This document shows positions 1 through 10,345 of a DNA stretch of 64,000 nucleotides, one piece after another (the first letter of the stretch is position 1; every line of letters starts with the position of its first letter). Origin of the DNA: Dermatemys mawii (Eukaryota; Chordata; Testudines; Dermatemydidae). The notes beneath the pieces are model-generated. The model worked only from the letters and a program-made list of their open reading frames with translations. It had not been told where the DNA came from and searched no databases. The stretch covers positions 14,894,606 through 14,958,605 of the forward strand of contig ML677364.1 of the NCBI GenBank assembly GCA_007922305.1. The letters are read 5' to 3'. Both the position numbers and the translations under genes were made by a program.

Positions 1-15
1 CCCCCCCCCCCCCCC
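1..15. repeat. poly-C tract at the window edge
   Basis: Fifteen or more C residues open the window. The tract is cut by the window edge, so its true length is unknown. Confidence 0.9.
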
Positions 16-966
16 GGACTTCTTTCTAGGAAGTGATTAGAAAGGTATTATTTTCAAATTATAACCACTTCTAGGAATGGTATATTAGTCAATTAGTGCT
101 ATCTAGTGAATAAGGTGATGAAACATCCCCAAAGCAAACTAATTAAAAACCCTTTGGAAAAACAAGAAACCCAAAGCCATTAATGGACTCAAATGAGGCC
201 TCTAACTCAACAGCAGAAACACATGGACCCTCAGTACCAAATTCTACTACATCAATTAAATTGTTCCTTGGACATCTTTTAGACCTGATCTTGCAATGAG
301 CTCTGCACAGCCAGCCTCCAAGGCCCACTGCAGAACACTTCAATTATGAAGTCCTCAGTATACAAAATATACAGGTTAACATTCCATGGTTCTACTTACC
401 AGAATTCTCTACTCACCTATAAGGACCCCCCTTCCATTTAGCAAAATGGGATGAACAGGGTTGTCACAGCCACAAGGTTTGCCTGCAACCCACATACTAG
501 GCTCTAGCAACTCAGAATAACAATACCCAGCTCTTGTTTAGCATTTTTCATGAGTAAACCTCAAAGTGCTTTACAAAAGAGCAAGCTCTCAGCTATCCCT
601 ATTCTACAGATGGAGAAATGGCATGGATGTCCTTTACATAGACAAGCGATATACAAGAGCTAGGTATTTATTATGTGCTATAGTCTTCTAATTCATGGGT
701 GTGAGTAAGTTTTAGGACTGTGACCATTCTGCTTGTCCCATTTTGCTAGATGGCACAAAACCCCAAAGAGGCTGCATGTACATTTGTTTTTAGAATTTGT
801 CAGTTTTTAATTCACTGACAAATCTAAATGCATATTCTGAAGTCTCTAATTATTGTTTTCCTAATTATGGGCTCGATCATGACTAACATCTAGTCCTGAG
901 CAAGGGACAACATGTTGATGCACTACCCCTAAAGAAGCAAAAAAGAGGGAGACTGACTCTATCTAA
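16..966. other. no gene seen, one SINE fragment
   Basis: This is AT-rich, apparently non-coding sequence. Apart from the MIR-like fragment at 528-626 I recognise nothing in it. The open frames are short and have no family character. Confidence 0.5.
528..626 (-). mobile_element. MIR-like SINE / ancient retroposon tail
   Basis: The string CTCAAAGTGCTTTACAAA followed by CTATTCTACAGATGGAGAAATG matches the antisense core and tail of the MIR/CORE-SINE and CR1-tail group of old amniote retroposons. The match is recognised by eye. The fragment is short and diverged. Confidence 0.55.
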
Positions 967-1219
967 ACCCTAGTCTACACTGGGAGGGAGTGGGGGGGGA
1001 ATTGACCTAAGATACTCAACTTCACCTATGAGAATAGTGTTATTGAAGTCTACGTATTTAGGTCGATTTACTGTGGCATCTTCACGGCAGTGAATCGACT
1101 GCTGCCACTCCCCCGTTGACTCCTCCTGCGCCTCTCCTGGCAGTGGAGTACCAGAATCGACGGGAGAGCGCTTGGGGATCGATTTATTGCAACTAGACTA
1201 GGGTAGTGTAGACATACCC
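967..1219. mobile_element. Harbinger-type MITE, GTCTACACT ends
   Basis: The left end reads TAGTCTACACTGGG and the right end GGGTAGTGTAGACATACCC, so the termini are inverted. Inside are TCGATTTA motifs and a GTTGACTCC / GTACCAGAATCGACGGGAGAG segment, an arrangement I know from non-autonomous Harbinger repeats abundant in turtles. There is no coding capacity. The flanking 3-bp duplication is unclear (TAA left, TCA right), so the exact ends are approximate. Confidence 0.75.
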
Positions 1220-2639
1220 TCAGTCCCTCCTTGTTTTTCCCTCTACTCCAGGGAAGCAGTAACTGCACTGCATTTGTTGCAGCATATACCCCCAGCACAG
1301 CTATGCCAATATGCATATTGAGAGGGTGAAGCCTATATTCTGCCCCTCTCACCCACCTGTGTGACTATCTGCAATTCCTGTAACCACCAAAAAGGTGTTA
1401 GGGTGTCCTTATGATCTTATTCCATCAAGCTAGTTAAGCTGAAATTTAATCCTTAGATATAGTAAAATACAAATTTCAATATTGTGGGTCAGCAGATTAC
1501 AGAGACAAATGTGTTCTCTGGAGATACATATATTGGCTGGCAAATCTTTTGGTAATGTCATCTCAGTTTTGCCATACCACTGCCTAAAGTCACTATTATT
1601 AAAAGACAGCTTGGTTCTATTATCTGATCCTCCAGTTGTGCCCAAAGAGACCTGAGATGTGCATTTTGGGAAAAAAAAATAGACACACTGGGATAATTTA
1701 TCTCAGATATACAGCAAAGCGTAACCATAATTCTTTGTCAGTAACTACACATCTAAAATCACAATAAAGTATTTACTGTAAGAAGCATTATGTGCCAACT
1801 TAATCGCTACTCACCCAACTCCGGCTTTTTTGTAGACTTCTGTGTAGGGTCTGTTATGTCAAGGACATAGAAGTTAATACAAATTGAAACGTTTGTGATG
1901 AATACATTGCACAAAGATACTTAGAGAACAAGTTTAAACAGACTTCCTTTTAAAATAAGTGAAAGTATTAGACCAATAATTTTTCAAGTCTTCTACAGCT
2001 GTATGATTTTTCCCTTAAACTAGACAGGTTGTTCTACTTCTATGTGGTCCAGGTTCTGATACACTCTTAGTTAGACTAACTAGCACCTTATACCTTAAAT
2101 TGTGTCAGAAAAGTTAATACAGCTAACTCATGGAGAAAGGTGTTACACATGTTTAGTATGGATGTCAGAATCTGGCCCTAAATGTTCAAGTTATGTTTTA
2201 ACATTAATGCTAAACACTATATATAGAAAAATTTCACAAGAAGTGATTTTTGTAAGAACATATTACTTACCAGGTTTTAATGCATCTGCTAAGTCCAAGT
2301 CGTCTTGACCTATCAACACACACACACACAAAAAGCCAGAAATTAGTTGCAAAATGAGGCGAGACTTTTCTCACTCTGAAATACACCATTCTGATCCTGG
2401 TCAATGTTGCCCCACATGCAGCTAGAATACAGGGAGTTTCTCAGTACTGTGGGCAGGAAGAAAAAGCAGCTTCCCACACACACACACAAAAATACTCCTT
2501 TAGAAAAGAAGATGTATAGGATTATTATAAGGGCCATATCTGCAGACAATCTCAGTAAGGTTAGACAGTCTTACAAGGAAGAATACATTTACTCCATGGG
2601 AGGGTCACTGGCAGAAAAGTGGTTAAAAGCAGCCTGGGG
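1220..2639. other. no gene seen
   Basis: AT-rich sequence with two (CA)n tracts. No coding exon or known repeat stands out. Confidence 0.5.
2316..2488. repeat. two short (CA)n microsatellites
   Basis: Pure (AC)n runs of about 14-16 bp lie at 2316-2331 and 2475-2488. Confidence 0.85.
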
Positions 2640-3360
2640 AGGCTCTGCTGAGAGCAACCAATCAGAGAAGGGCTGAAGAGAGCAGCCCATATAAAAAGGG
2701 ATCTGCAGGGCAGAGGAGGGCAGTTCTGTGCTGGGAGCCAAGGGAAGGAGGACTGTGTCTCTGGAGAGCTGCTAGCATCCTGAACACAGCAGTGCTGCGA
2801 GCAGGAAATGCGGGAGTGGGAGACAGCTCCTGGCTGGCTGCTGGGATTTGAAGGCTGAGGCCCTGAGACAAAGGGCAAAGAGGATGCTGGGGCCATGAGA
2901 AAGTGGCCAGTCAACTTGCTGCAGTAGCCACTAAGGGAAGCAGCTGAACAGCAGACTGCAGGTCCCCTGGAAGCAGGGAGCACGGTGTGTGGCATGGCTG
3001 GAGGGCAGTGTTGCTGAAGAGAACGCCATGGCCCTTGGAGAGATGTGGGCCATAGAGCAGGAGTGACAGTGGCAAGGCACCACCTGAAGAGGACGCACTA
3101 CCATGCAGAGCGAGTTCCCCAAGACAACCAGCAGGAGGTGCCAAAATAGTGAGTGAACCGTGTTACCTAAGTGACTCACTGATGCTGAACTGGGGTCTTC
3201 AGCACTTTTTCTGCAGACCTCCAGAAAGTCACAAGCTTAGCAGGAGCGTTGCTCTGCTCAACAGGAATGAGCACAACTGGTCCAGCTGCGCAGAGAAAGA
3301 TTCTCTACCTAGGAATTTTAGAGCGTGAAGAGGGGCTGAAACATGCAGGATCATGTAATG
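2640..3360 (+). mobile_element. LTR-like promoter block (candidate)
   Basis: A CCAAT box at 2658-2662 is followed 28 bp later by a canonical TATA box (TATAAAA, 2690-2696). Downstream is a purine-rich transcribed-looking leader (GCAGGGCAGAGGAGGGCAG and similar). This arrangement is typical of retroelement LTRs in turtles, in + orientation. I do not see a clean TG...CA boundary or target duplication, so the limits are guesses. It could instead be a host promoter. The antisense frames across it look like chance. Confidence 0.4.
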
Positions 3361-4229
3361 AATTTACAATGTAATTTCTTTATCTTCTTGGGTTCAGTTC
3401 CACTGTAATCTATTATTCTTCCTCCCATACCCAGGATATCCAGCCCAAGGATGGTAAGTTTTCAACGCATTGTCCCTCTTTAAAAATTGAAATAAAGTGC
3501 CAAACAGGAGTTTAAATACAGAACATTTCCCCACCACATCATGACAAACACACACTCTCTCTATTGCGGTTCAATGGCTTCCAGCCACTTGTGTCATGTT
3601 GACTCACATTTTTGTTGTACGAAGTGATTTCACATTATGAATGCTGTGGTGGCAAATTTCAGTAGTTAGTGAAACTGATCAGACAGACTAAAGGCTGACA
3701 GAAATTGTTCCCAAGTTACAACACCACAAGAGCTGTGGGAAGCATTCAGAGCTCTCTAAGCCCAGATTCTCAGTTACCTTCACTGCACCAAGCAAAAGGT
3801 AGAGGAAAAATAAGAAGAGCAACAAAAACCCACTGCACCAACTCAAGAAGTGGAACTACAAAAAGAATACTTCTCAGGACCTTAGGAGTCCACTGGGCTT
3901 TTACACTGACTAATTATCAGACAGCCAAAACCAGACAGCTAGCTTGGTTCAGAGAAGTGTTTAACAGTCTTAATGTAGATGCACACAAAACATTTGTTTC
4001 TGATCTGAGCCTTTGCAGGTTTAACCATCCAAGGGATCATTAAAGGAAAACTCAGTCTGTACTTTACTCACTACATACATCCCTTAAACAAGGCCAGGAA
4101 AGGAGACTGAATTTGTATTATTTCTGTAACAAAACTGAATAAAAATTTTGAATTAAGAAAACAGGGTTTTTAATAAATTGTACTCTGATACTAGTGCTGT
4201 GGTTTATGCAACTTAGAAAAATGTCAGTC
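3361..4229. other. no gene seen
   Basis: No recognised repeat or exon. A 112-codon + frame at 3705-4043 has low complexity and no family similarity that I can see. Confidence 0.5.
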
Positions 4230-4232
4230 TGA

Positions 4233-4953
4233 GGGCTTAGCTACACTTGCAAGTTAGAGCGAACTAACACCACCCAGTGCGTTCTAACTCATTCCCCATT
4301 CACACTGACAAGCACGTAGAGCGCTCTGGCTCCGCAGCTAGAGCGCTCCTGGTAATCCACCTTGGTGAGAGGAACAACATTTTATCCGTCTTGGCTAAGA
4401 TGTCCCAGCATCAGTGTGAACAAGGTGCTGCATTGCTGCGCTCTGACTGACCTCTAGAAAAGTCCCATAAACGTCTTAAGTCAAGAGGCCACTCTTCTCA
4501 TTGTTTTGAACTCAGCTGTAGGAATGCAGCTATGCCCTTTCAAAGCTCTGTTTCTGACATCTGGCATGCTCATCTGCTCCAAGACAAAGCAAATATTACT
4601 GAGAATGCTGTTTGCTTTGAGAGAGAGGTGGGGAAGGGGGGGGGGATCTGAACTTACAAGGCAGCATGCTGACACTCTCTCAGCATCCCAAAAACCCACT
4701 CTCTCCCCCACCACATACACAACACACTCCCTGTCACCCCCTGCATTTGAAAAGCATGTGCAGCCACTTGAACACTGGGATAGCTGCCCATAATGCACTG
4801 CTGCCAATGCCGCTGCAATTGCGGCAAATGTGGCCACACCAGTGTGCTTGCAGCCCTCAGTGTGGACAGACTGCAGCACTTTCCCTGCTGTGCTCTCTGA
4901 AGGCTGGTTTAACTCAAAGTACTGGTTTAACATCTACAAGTGTAGCCAAGCCC
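4233..4953. mobile_element. non-autonomous Harbinger-type element, 721 bp
   Basis: Inverted ends GGGCTTAGCTACACTTG (left) and the complement GGGCTTGGCTACACTTG (right) are flanked by the direct 3-bp repeat TGA (4230-4232 and 4954-4956). Near the left end are palindromic AGAGCGCTCT-type motifs (4318-4350), reminiscent of the subterminal palindromes of Harbinger B. Its overlapping frames of up to 150 codons on both strands do not resemble a transposase, so I regard it as a deletion derivative. Confidence 0.8.
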
Positions 4954-4956
4954 TGA

Positions 4957-5436
4957 GATACAGAAGAATGGAAATTCACTGGTCTTTGATGACTATTGGT
5001 TGTGCTGGAGTAGCACAAAGAGAAGATGAATCATTAGTTCTTGGGGTCATTCTGAAAACAGAACTGGTTTTGTATTTGGTTGATCTATCACAATATATTA
5101 GGTTTTGCCTGGGAAGGAGTAGGGACTGAAAGGAAAGAGCCTAGCAGATTTCCCTTCATAGTGATTCTCAGCTGAATTGTTCTCAACATAAACACATATA
5201 TGAGAAAACCGAATAGTGAGATGCAGGGGGCCAAGTTACCAACCTAAAAGCAAACAAGAGCAACCAAGATAAATAAGTTCTGCCATCCAGAGAGAAGCTG
5301 GGATAATTCTTTGATTCCTAAAAAAAAAAAAAAAAATCACATTCTGCAGCCAAAATATCATTCAGACTTGCTTCATTGATGCAAGACAGTCTTAGCTGAA
5401 ACTAACCAATCATGCAGGTTGGTCTCACTGATGGGA
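4957..5436. other. no gene seen; poly-A tract
   Basis: Apparently unique sequence. A run of about 17 A lies at 5321-5337. Confidence 0.5.
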
Positions 5437-5439
5437 TGA

Positions 5440-5712
5440 GCATTGAGAATGGAGGTTGTTTGTAACTCTGAAATGTTATGGTTATTCTTTCAGAAGTTTA
5501 CAACTGAACATTGACTTAACACAGCTTTGAAACTTTGCTACGCAGAAGAAAAATGTATCTCCCTACTCCCTTTTTTGGTAGTTTAAACACAGTATTGGTT
5601 TGTTTGGTTTTTTTGGTCTCCTCTGCTGCCTAATGGCATATTTCCAGTTCAAAATGATGTGTGGTTGACTGATGAGTTCACAACTCTGGTGTCTAACTCT
5701 GAGGTTTTACTG
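5440..5712. mobile_element. Tigger-type MITE, left end lost
   Basis: The body (TTTACAACTGAACATTGACT, CAGCTTTGAAACTTTGCTA, GTGTGGTTGACTGAT) and right end (AACTCTGAGGTTTTACTG) match the intact copy at 28189-28496. The left terminal repeat is missing or eroded. Confidence 0.8.
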
Positions 5713-5945
5713 GAGTAGTGTAGCCCCGGTAGCACAGATAGTGGCAAGGAGCAGCATAGGCAAGCTGCCCTAGACTCTGAGGGTACATACTTGGCACAAC
5801 AAGCCTGTGCCACTACTCCCTGCTGCCCGTGCTATCACAGCTATGCTACTATATTTAGCATGCTAGCCTGATGAGAGCTAGCATGATTATGTCTATGAAC
5901 GCTGGAAATCACACCCCTAGCTCCTAGTTCAGACTTAGCATTAGA
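5713..5945. mobile_element. MITE fragment abutting the Tigger copy
   Basis: The segment GTAGCACAGATAGTGGCAAG ... TATTTAGCATGCTAGC ... AATCACACCCCTAGCTC corresponds to the body of a turtle MITE that normally ends in GTGTAGACATACCC. Both ends are eroded. The call rests on recall of the family. Confidence 0.5.
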
Positions 5946-6463
5946 ACAGAAGACATTTGAAAGAGACAAAATTGGGCAATCTGAAGGGGTGGAAGAAAAA
6001 AAAGCTCTTATTTGGAGTTGCTCTCTTAAGATAACCATCATAATGGATGCACTGGGTTTGGGGCTGGGCTCTTGCACAGCCAAGGGAGACACTCCGCGGC
6101 CTGGTCTACACTACGACTTAAGGTCGACTTTAGCGCCATTAAGTCGAACTCAATCTGCACCCGTCCTCACATGGCAGCCATTTCCATTGATTTAAAGGGC
6201 CCTTAAAAATCGATTTCTGTACTCCTCCCTGACCAGAGGAGTAGCACTGAAATCGACCTCTCTGGCTCGACTGTGGCTTAGTGAGGACGCATGTAGACTT
6301 TATTGGCCTCTGGGAGCTGTCCCACAGTGCTCCATTGTGACCGCTCTGGACAGCACTCTCAACTTGCTGCTCTGACCAGGTAGACAGGAAAAGCCCCGGG
6401 AACATTCAAATTTCATTTCCTGTTTGGCCAGTGTGGCAAGCTCACCTGCACAGGACAGTCACC

Positions 6464-8431
6464 ATGCAGAGCTCCTTAGCACAAGGCACCATGCAGAGCT
6501 TATCAGCACAGGAGACTAACCAGCGCAAAAGAGCTCCAGCATGGTCCACACAGGAGGTGTTGGATCTCATCGCTATCTGGGGAGAGGAATCCGTGATGGC
6601 AGAACTCAGTTACAACAAATGGAATGCCAACACGTTTGCCAGAGTCTCCAAGGCCATGCTGGATAGGGGCCACAGCAGGGACGCACAGCAGTGCCGCGTA
6701 AAAATTAAGGAACTGAGGCAAGCGTTCCAGAAAACAAAAGGGGCAAATGGACGCTCTGGGGCACCGCCGCAGACATGCAAATTTTACAACAAACTGAATT
6801 AAATACTGGGGGGGGGCCACCACCATCGTACCGATGTCCGTGGACTCCTCCGATGGGGTAGTCATGAGGATTCAGATGTTGATGAAGATGATACCACGCA
6901 GCAGCGGGCAAGCGGAGAGACACTGTTCCCAGACAGCCAGGAACTGTTTATCACCCTGGAGCCAATACCCTCAGAACCCTCCCAGGGCGGTACCCCAGAT
7001 GTGGAAGTCAGAGAAGGTACTTCTGGTGAGTGTACCTTTAGGGATAAGATAAGGCACAATTTAAAAGGAAGCTTTTATTAATGATTAACTTGGAATGCAT
7101 GCATGGCTAGAACAGCTACTGGAAAAGTCTGTCAATATATTCGGGGATGGAGCAGTAATCCTCCAAGGAGATTTCCATGAAGCTGTCCTGCAGACAATGT
7201 TGAACTTGTCGCAGGAGGTTTCTGGGGAGAGCAGCCTTATTTCGTCCTCCATAGTAAGAGACTTTGCCACGCCATGCTAGGAGCAGGTATTCTGGGATCA
7301 TTGGATAACACAGCATAGCAGCATATGCTCCTGGCACCTGCTGGGATTCCAGCAATATCCGTTCTTTATCTCTCTGTGTAATCCTCAGCAGAGTGATATC
7401 GTTCACGGTAGCCTGTTTGAAATAGGGGACAGTCATTTTTGGACGCTCCCACTGGGCTGCTCATATATCTGACTGTGAAGGAATCCTCCCCACAGTATCC
7501 CAAGAGGTATGTGTGTTTGTGCGGGGGAGAGGGAGGGGGGAAGGAGACAAATTGCGCTGGACTGCTTGTGGTGCACTAACAGGGAACCTCCATGTGAGCA
7601 GCCATGCGGTAGGGGGAAGGAGGGAGAGAAATCATGCTGGGCTCTTACGGTGCACTAGCAGGGAGCCACGCGGTGGGGGTGGGAGGTGGTTACTGTGGGA
7701 AAGGAGAGCACTGCTATGAAGAATGTGGCTTACCGTGGCCACCTGCATGGTGATTCCTGTTGCCTGGCCCTGGGAGAGGGTGTCTGATGTGATGTCTGTA
7801 CAGGAAAGCTACAGGCAGTCAATTTAAGGTGCAAAATGCGACCTTGTACAGAAAGCATATGTACTCTGTGAATACTTTGTTTCATCGTGAAAGACTGTTC
7901 CCATTGTGCTGGAGAATGTCTCTCTTATAACCTTTTCCCTTCTTTCCTCCTACAGCCATCTCAGTCCTCCTCTCCCTAATATGCCCATCGCAGAGGCTAC
8001 CACAGATAAGGAAGAGAAAGAAACACACAAGAGATAAAATGTGTGCGGAACTTATGTATTCCTCCTGCAGTGAAGCAGCTTGCTAGAGCGCATGGAGAGA
8101 AAAATTTTTAGAGTCCCAGAGCACATGGAGGCAAAGCCTTTTAGAGTCCAGGGCAGCAGTAGCAGCACAGGAGGAGAGATGGCAGGAGCGCGAACAAAGG
8201 AGGATGGATGCAATGCTGTGGATAATGGAGGATCAAAGTGACATGCTCCAGTGTCTGCTGGAGCTTCAGCAGGACCAAAGATCGCCTCTCCAGCCCCTGT
8301 GTAACCACCTCCCCAAGTTCCATTGCCTCCTCACCCAGACGCGGGGTCAGAACGCAGGCAGGGAGGCTCCGGGAACCGACCCACTCTACAACACAAGCAG
8401 CAGAAGGCTTAGTTTATCACAAAAGTTTTAA
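6464..8431 (+). pseudogene. Myb/SANT-like (trihelix) protein of Harbinger A
   Basis: Accessory DNA-binding protein of a PIF/Harbinger element. The start lies in an ideal Kozak context (CACCATGC). A 27-nt direct repeat places a second in-frame CACCATGC at 6491, so either could initiate. Residues about 20-110 form the trihelix domain: APAWSTQEVLDLIAIWGEE, then KAMLDRGHSRDAQQCRVKIK, then GANGRSG and FYNKL. Exon 1 ends at 7025 with donor CTG|GTGAGT in phase 1, after an acidic stretch containing FPDSQELF. The acceptor CCTACAG is at 7949-7955 and exon 2 runs to a TAA at 8429-8431, with a basic IRKRKK patch and the coiled segment MEDQSDMLQCLLELQQDQ. Lesions: an in-frame TAA at 6800-6802, a pair of compensating shifts after the G run near 6808-6816, and stops and frame changes in exon 2. 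It was probably functional in the recent past. Confidence 0.88.
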
Positions 8432-8546
8432 CCATGTGCTGTGTCTTTGTCCCCCCCTCCCCTCATCCACCACGCCGACTGGTTTTCCTCCTCACCCACC
8501 CCTTCTGGGCTACCTTGCCAGTCTTCCCCTCTGTTTGTGAAGAATC

Positions 8547-8584
8547 ATTAAAGAATGCATGCTTTTTAAAAAAGTGAATTTATT
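8547..8584. terminator. convergent poly(A) signals of Harbinger A
   Basis: ATTAAA on + (8547-8552) serves the Myb-like gene. AATAAA on - (TTTATT, 8579-8584) serves the transposase. They lie 27 bp apart and face each other, matching the arrangement in Harbinger B. Confidence 0.7.
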
Positions 8585-8620
8585 TACTCTGCAAATGGGG
8601 GTGGGGGGATAAGAAGGGTG

Positions 8621-8722
8621 GGAGGCTTAACGCTGAGCAGAGCAAGGAAGTGGGTTTTCAACAGCTTTATGGAGCTGGAGGCTTAACACTGAACAGAGCA
8701 AGGGAGCTGGTTTTCAACAGCA
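8621..8722. repeat. 56-bp tandem duplication at transposase 3' end
   Basis: GGAGGCTTAAC...CAGAGCAAGGAAG...GGTTTTCAACAGC at 8621 recurs at 8677 with a few substitutions. The second copy includes the ancestral end of the transposase frame (TAA, 8683-8685), so the duplication lies at its terminus. Confidence 0.85.
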
Positions 8723-10003
8723 CTTTGGGCAGTCACAAAACTGGTTCTCAAGGCTTCTCTGAGGCACAGTGCTTCCTGGTGCGCTCTTGTACTTGTCCTG
8801 GTGTCTGGTTGCTCTTAAACAGCAGAGAGGACATTTGCCTCTGCCTCCCACCCCGCCATAAAAGTCTCCCCCTTGCTCACACAGAGATTGTGGAGCACAC
8901 AGCAAGCAGCAACAACGGTCATATTTCTTTCGCTGAGGTCTGAGTGAGTAAGTAAGGTTCGCCACCTCACCTTAAGACGGCCATATGCACACTCCACCAC
9001 CATTCTGCACTTGCTCAGCCTATAGCTGAGCAGCTCCTGACTCCTGTCCAGGGATCCTGTGTATGGCTTCATAAGCCAAGGCATTAAGGGGTAGGCTGGG
9101 TCCCCAAGGATAACGATCAGTATTTCCACACACCCCACAGTAATTTTCTGGTCTGGGAAGAAAGTGCCTTGCGCCAGCTGTCTATAAATCCTAGAGTTCC
9201 TGAACATACGAGTGTTATGAACCTTTCCCGGCCATCCCACATAGATGTCGGTGAAACGTCCCTTGTGGTCAACCAGAGCTTGCATGACCAATGAACAATA
9301 CCCCTTGAGATTTCTGTACTCTGCGCCCTCATTGTCTGGTGCCAAGATAGGGATATGAGTGCCATCTATAGCCCCCGCACAGTTAAGGAATCCCAGTGCG
9401 GCAAAGCCATCTACTATAGCCTGCACGTTTCCCAGGCACACAACCCTGGATAGCAGCAGATCAATGACTGCCCTGGTTACTCGCATCACAGCAGCCCCCA
9501 CTGTAGATTTACCCACTCCAAATTGATTCGCGACTGACTGGTAGCTGTCTGGCGTTGCAAGCTTCCAGAGGGCCATCGCCACTTGCTTCTGAACTGTGAG
9601 GGCTGATCTCATTTTGGTATTCTCGTGCTGGAGGGCAGGGGAAAGCAAGTCAAAGTTCCATGAACGTGCCCTTACGCATGCGAAAGTTTCTGAGCCACTG
9701 CGAGTCATCCCAGACCCGCAGCACTATGTGATCCCACCAGTCAGTGCTTGTTTCCCTGGCCCAGATTCGGCATTCCATAGCATGAGCCTGTCCCATTGCC
9801 ACCAAAATTGCCAGGTTGTCGGGCCCCTTACTTTCAAAAACGTCAGTGTCCATGTCCATGTCCTCATCACTGTCATCACTCTCCTGATAGCGCAGTTGTC
9901 TCCTCATCGCCTTCCTGTGCATACGATGCGGCATAAAGTCCACAACAATGCGCGAGGTATACACAACAGCCATTACTGCAGCGGTTACCTGAGCAGGCTC
10001 CAT
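8683..10003 (-). pseudogene. PIF/Harbinger DDE transposase of element A (HARBI1-like)
   Basis: Cuts and moves the element by DDE/RNase H-type chemistry. The start MEPAQ at 10003 has a good context (A at -3, G at +4). An acidic segment (ESDDSDEDMDMDTDVFES) is followed by the conserved WARETSTDWWDHIVLRVWDD block, a helix-turn-helix (SYQSVANQFGVGKSTVGAAV), then the catalytic signatures GAIDGTHIPI (first Asp), VILGDPAYPL (second Asp) and VECAYGRLKVRW (Glu), all present. Lesions: one frameshift near 9650-9656 (net -2 or +1 nt relative to element B) and a TAA at 8815-8817. Sequence beyond that TAA still aligns to B's C-terminus (QPDTR, HQEALCLREALR) down to a natural TAA at 8683. It is the same superfamily as domesticated HARBI1 but shows normal transposon context. 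Confidence 0.92.
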
Positions 10004-10345
10004 GCTTGCACTGCTATGGCGTCAGCGCAGAAAAAGGGCGTGAAAAAACTTAGCAGTTGCTTTCACGGTGGGAGGGGCACTGCGGGGGGGGGGGGGGGTG
10101 GTTAGGGAATGGAGAAAGCTACCCACAATGCAGTGTGCGAAATGGTGCCTGTTGGGGACTCCAGGAACTGTGGGATAGCTACCCACAGTGCACCACTCGC
10201 TATTTCGACACTTTCTACAGTACTGTGGATGAACGCTGCAGCCTTGCTGTGTTTTGTGGGGACGCATAAAATCGACCTTATACAGTCTGCTTTAAAAAAA
10301 TCGACTGCAAGGCAATCGACTTAACTCTGTAGTGAAGACATACCC

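Larger units (their letters stand above)
6098..10345. mobile_element. PIF/Harbinger transposon A, full-length, 4.25 kb
   Basis: Inverted termini GGCCTGGTCTACACTAC (left) and, read on the other strand, GGGTATGTCTTCACTAC (right) enclose two convergent genes: a Myb/SANT-like gene (6464-8431, +) and a DDE transposase (10003-8683, -). PIF/Harbinger elements are known to encode exactly these two proteins. The Myb-like protein binds the element's subterminal DNA and helps bring the transposase to the nucleus. Subterminal TCGA-centred motifs (GGTCGACTTTAGCGCC, AAATCGATTTC, AAATCGACCTC on the left; AAAATCGACC, AAAATCGACTGC, CAATCGACTT on the right) are likely binding sites. TAA follows the right end but the left flank reads CGC, so the target duplication has mutated. 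Both genes carry disabling lesions. Confidence 0.93.

Noticed and set aside
4481..4956. Overlapping frames up to 150 codons on both strands
   Set aside because: All sit in a non-autonomous 721-bp element and none resembles a transposase or Myb domain.
9596..10105. 169-codon + strand frame
   Set aside because: It is the antisense shadow of the Harbinger A transposase N-terminus.
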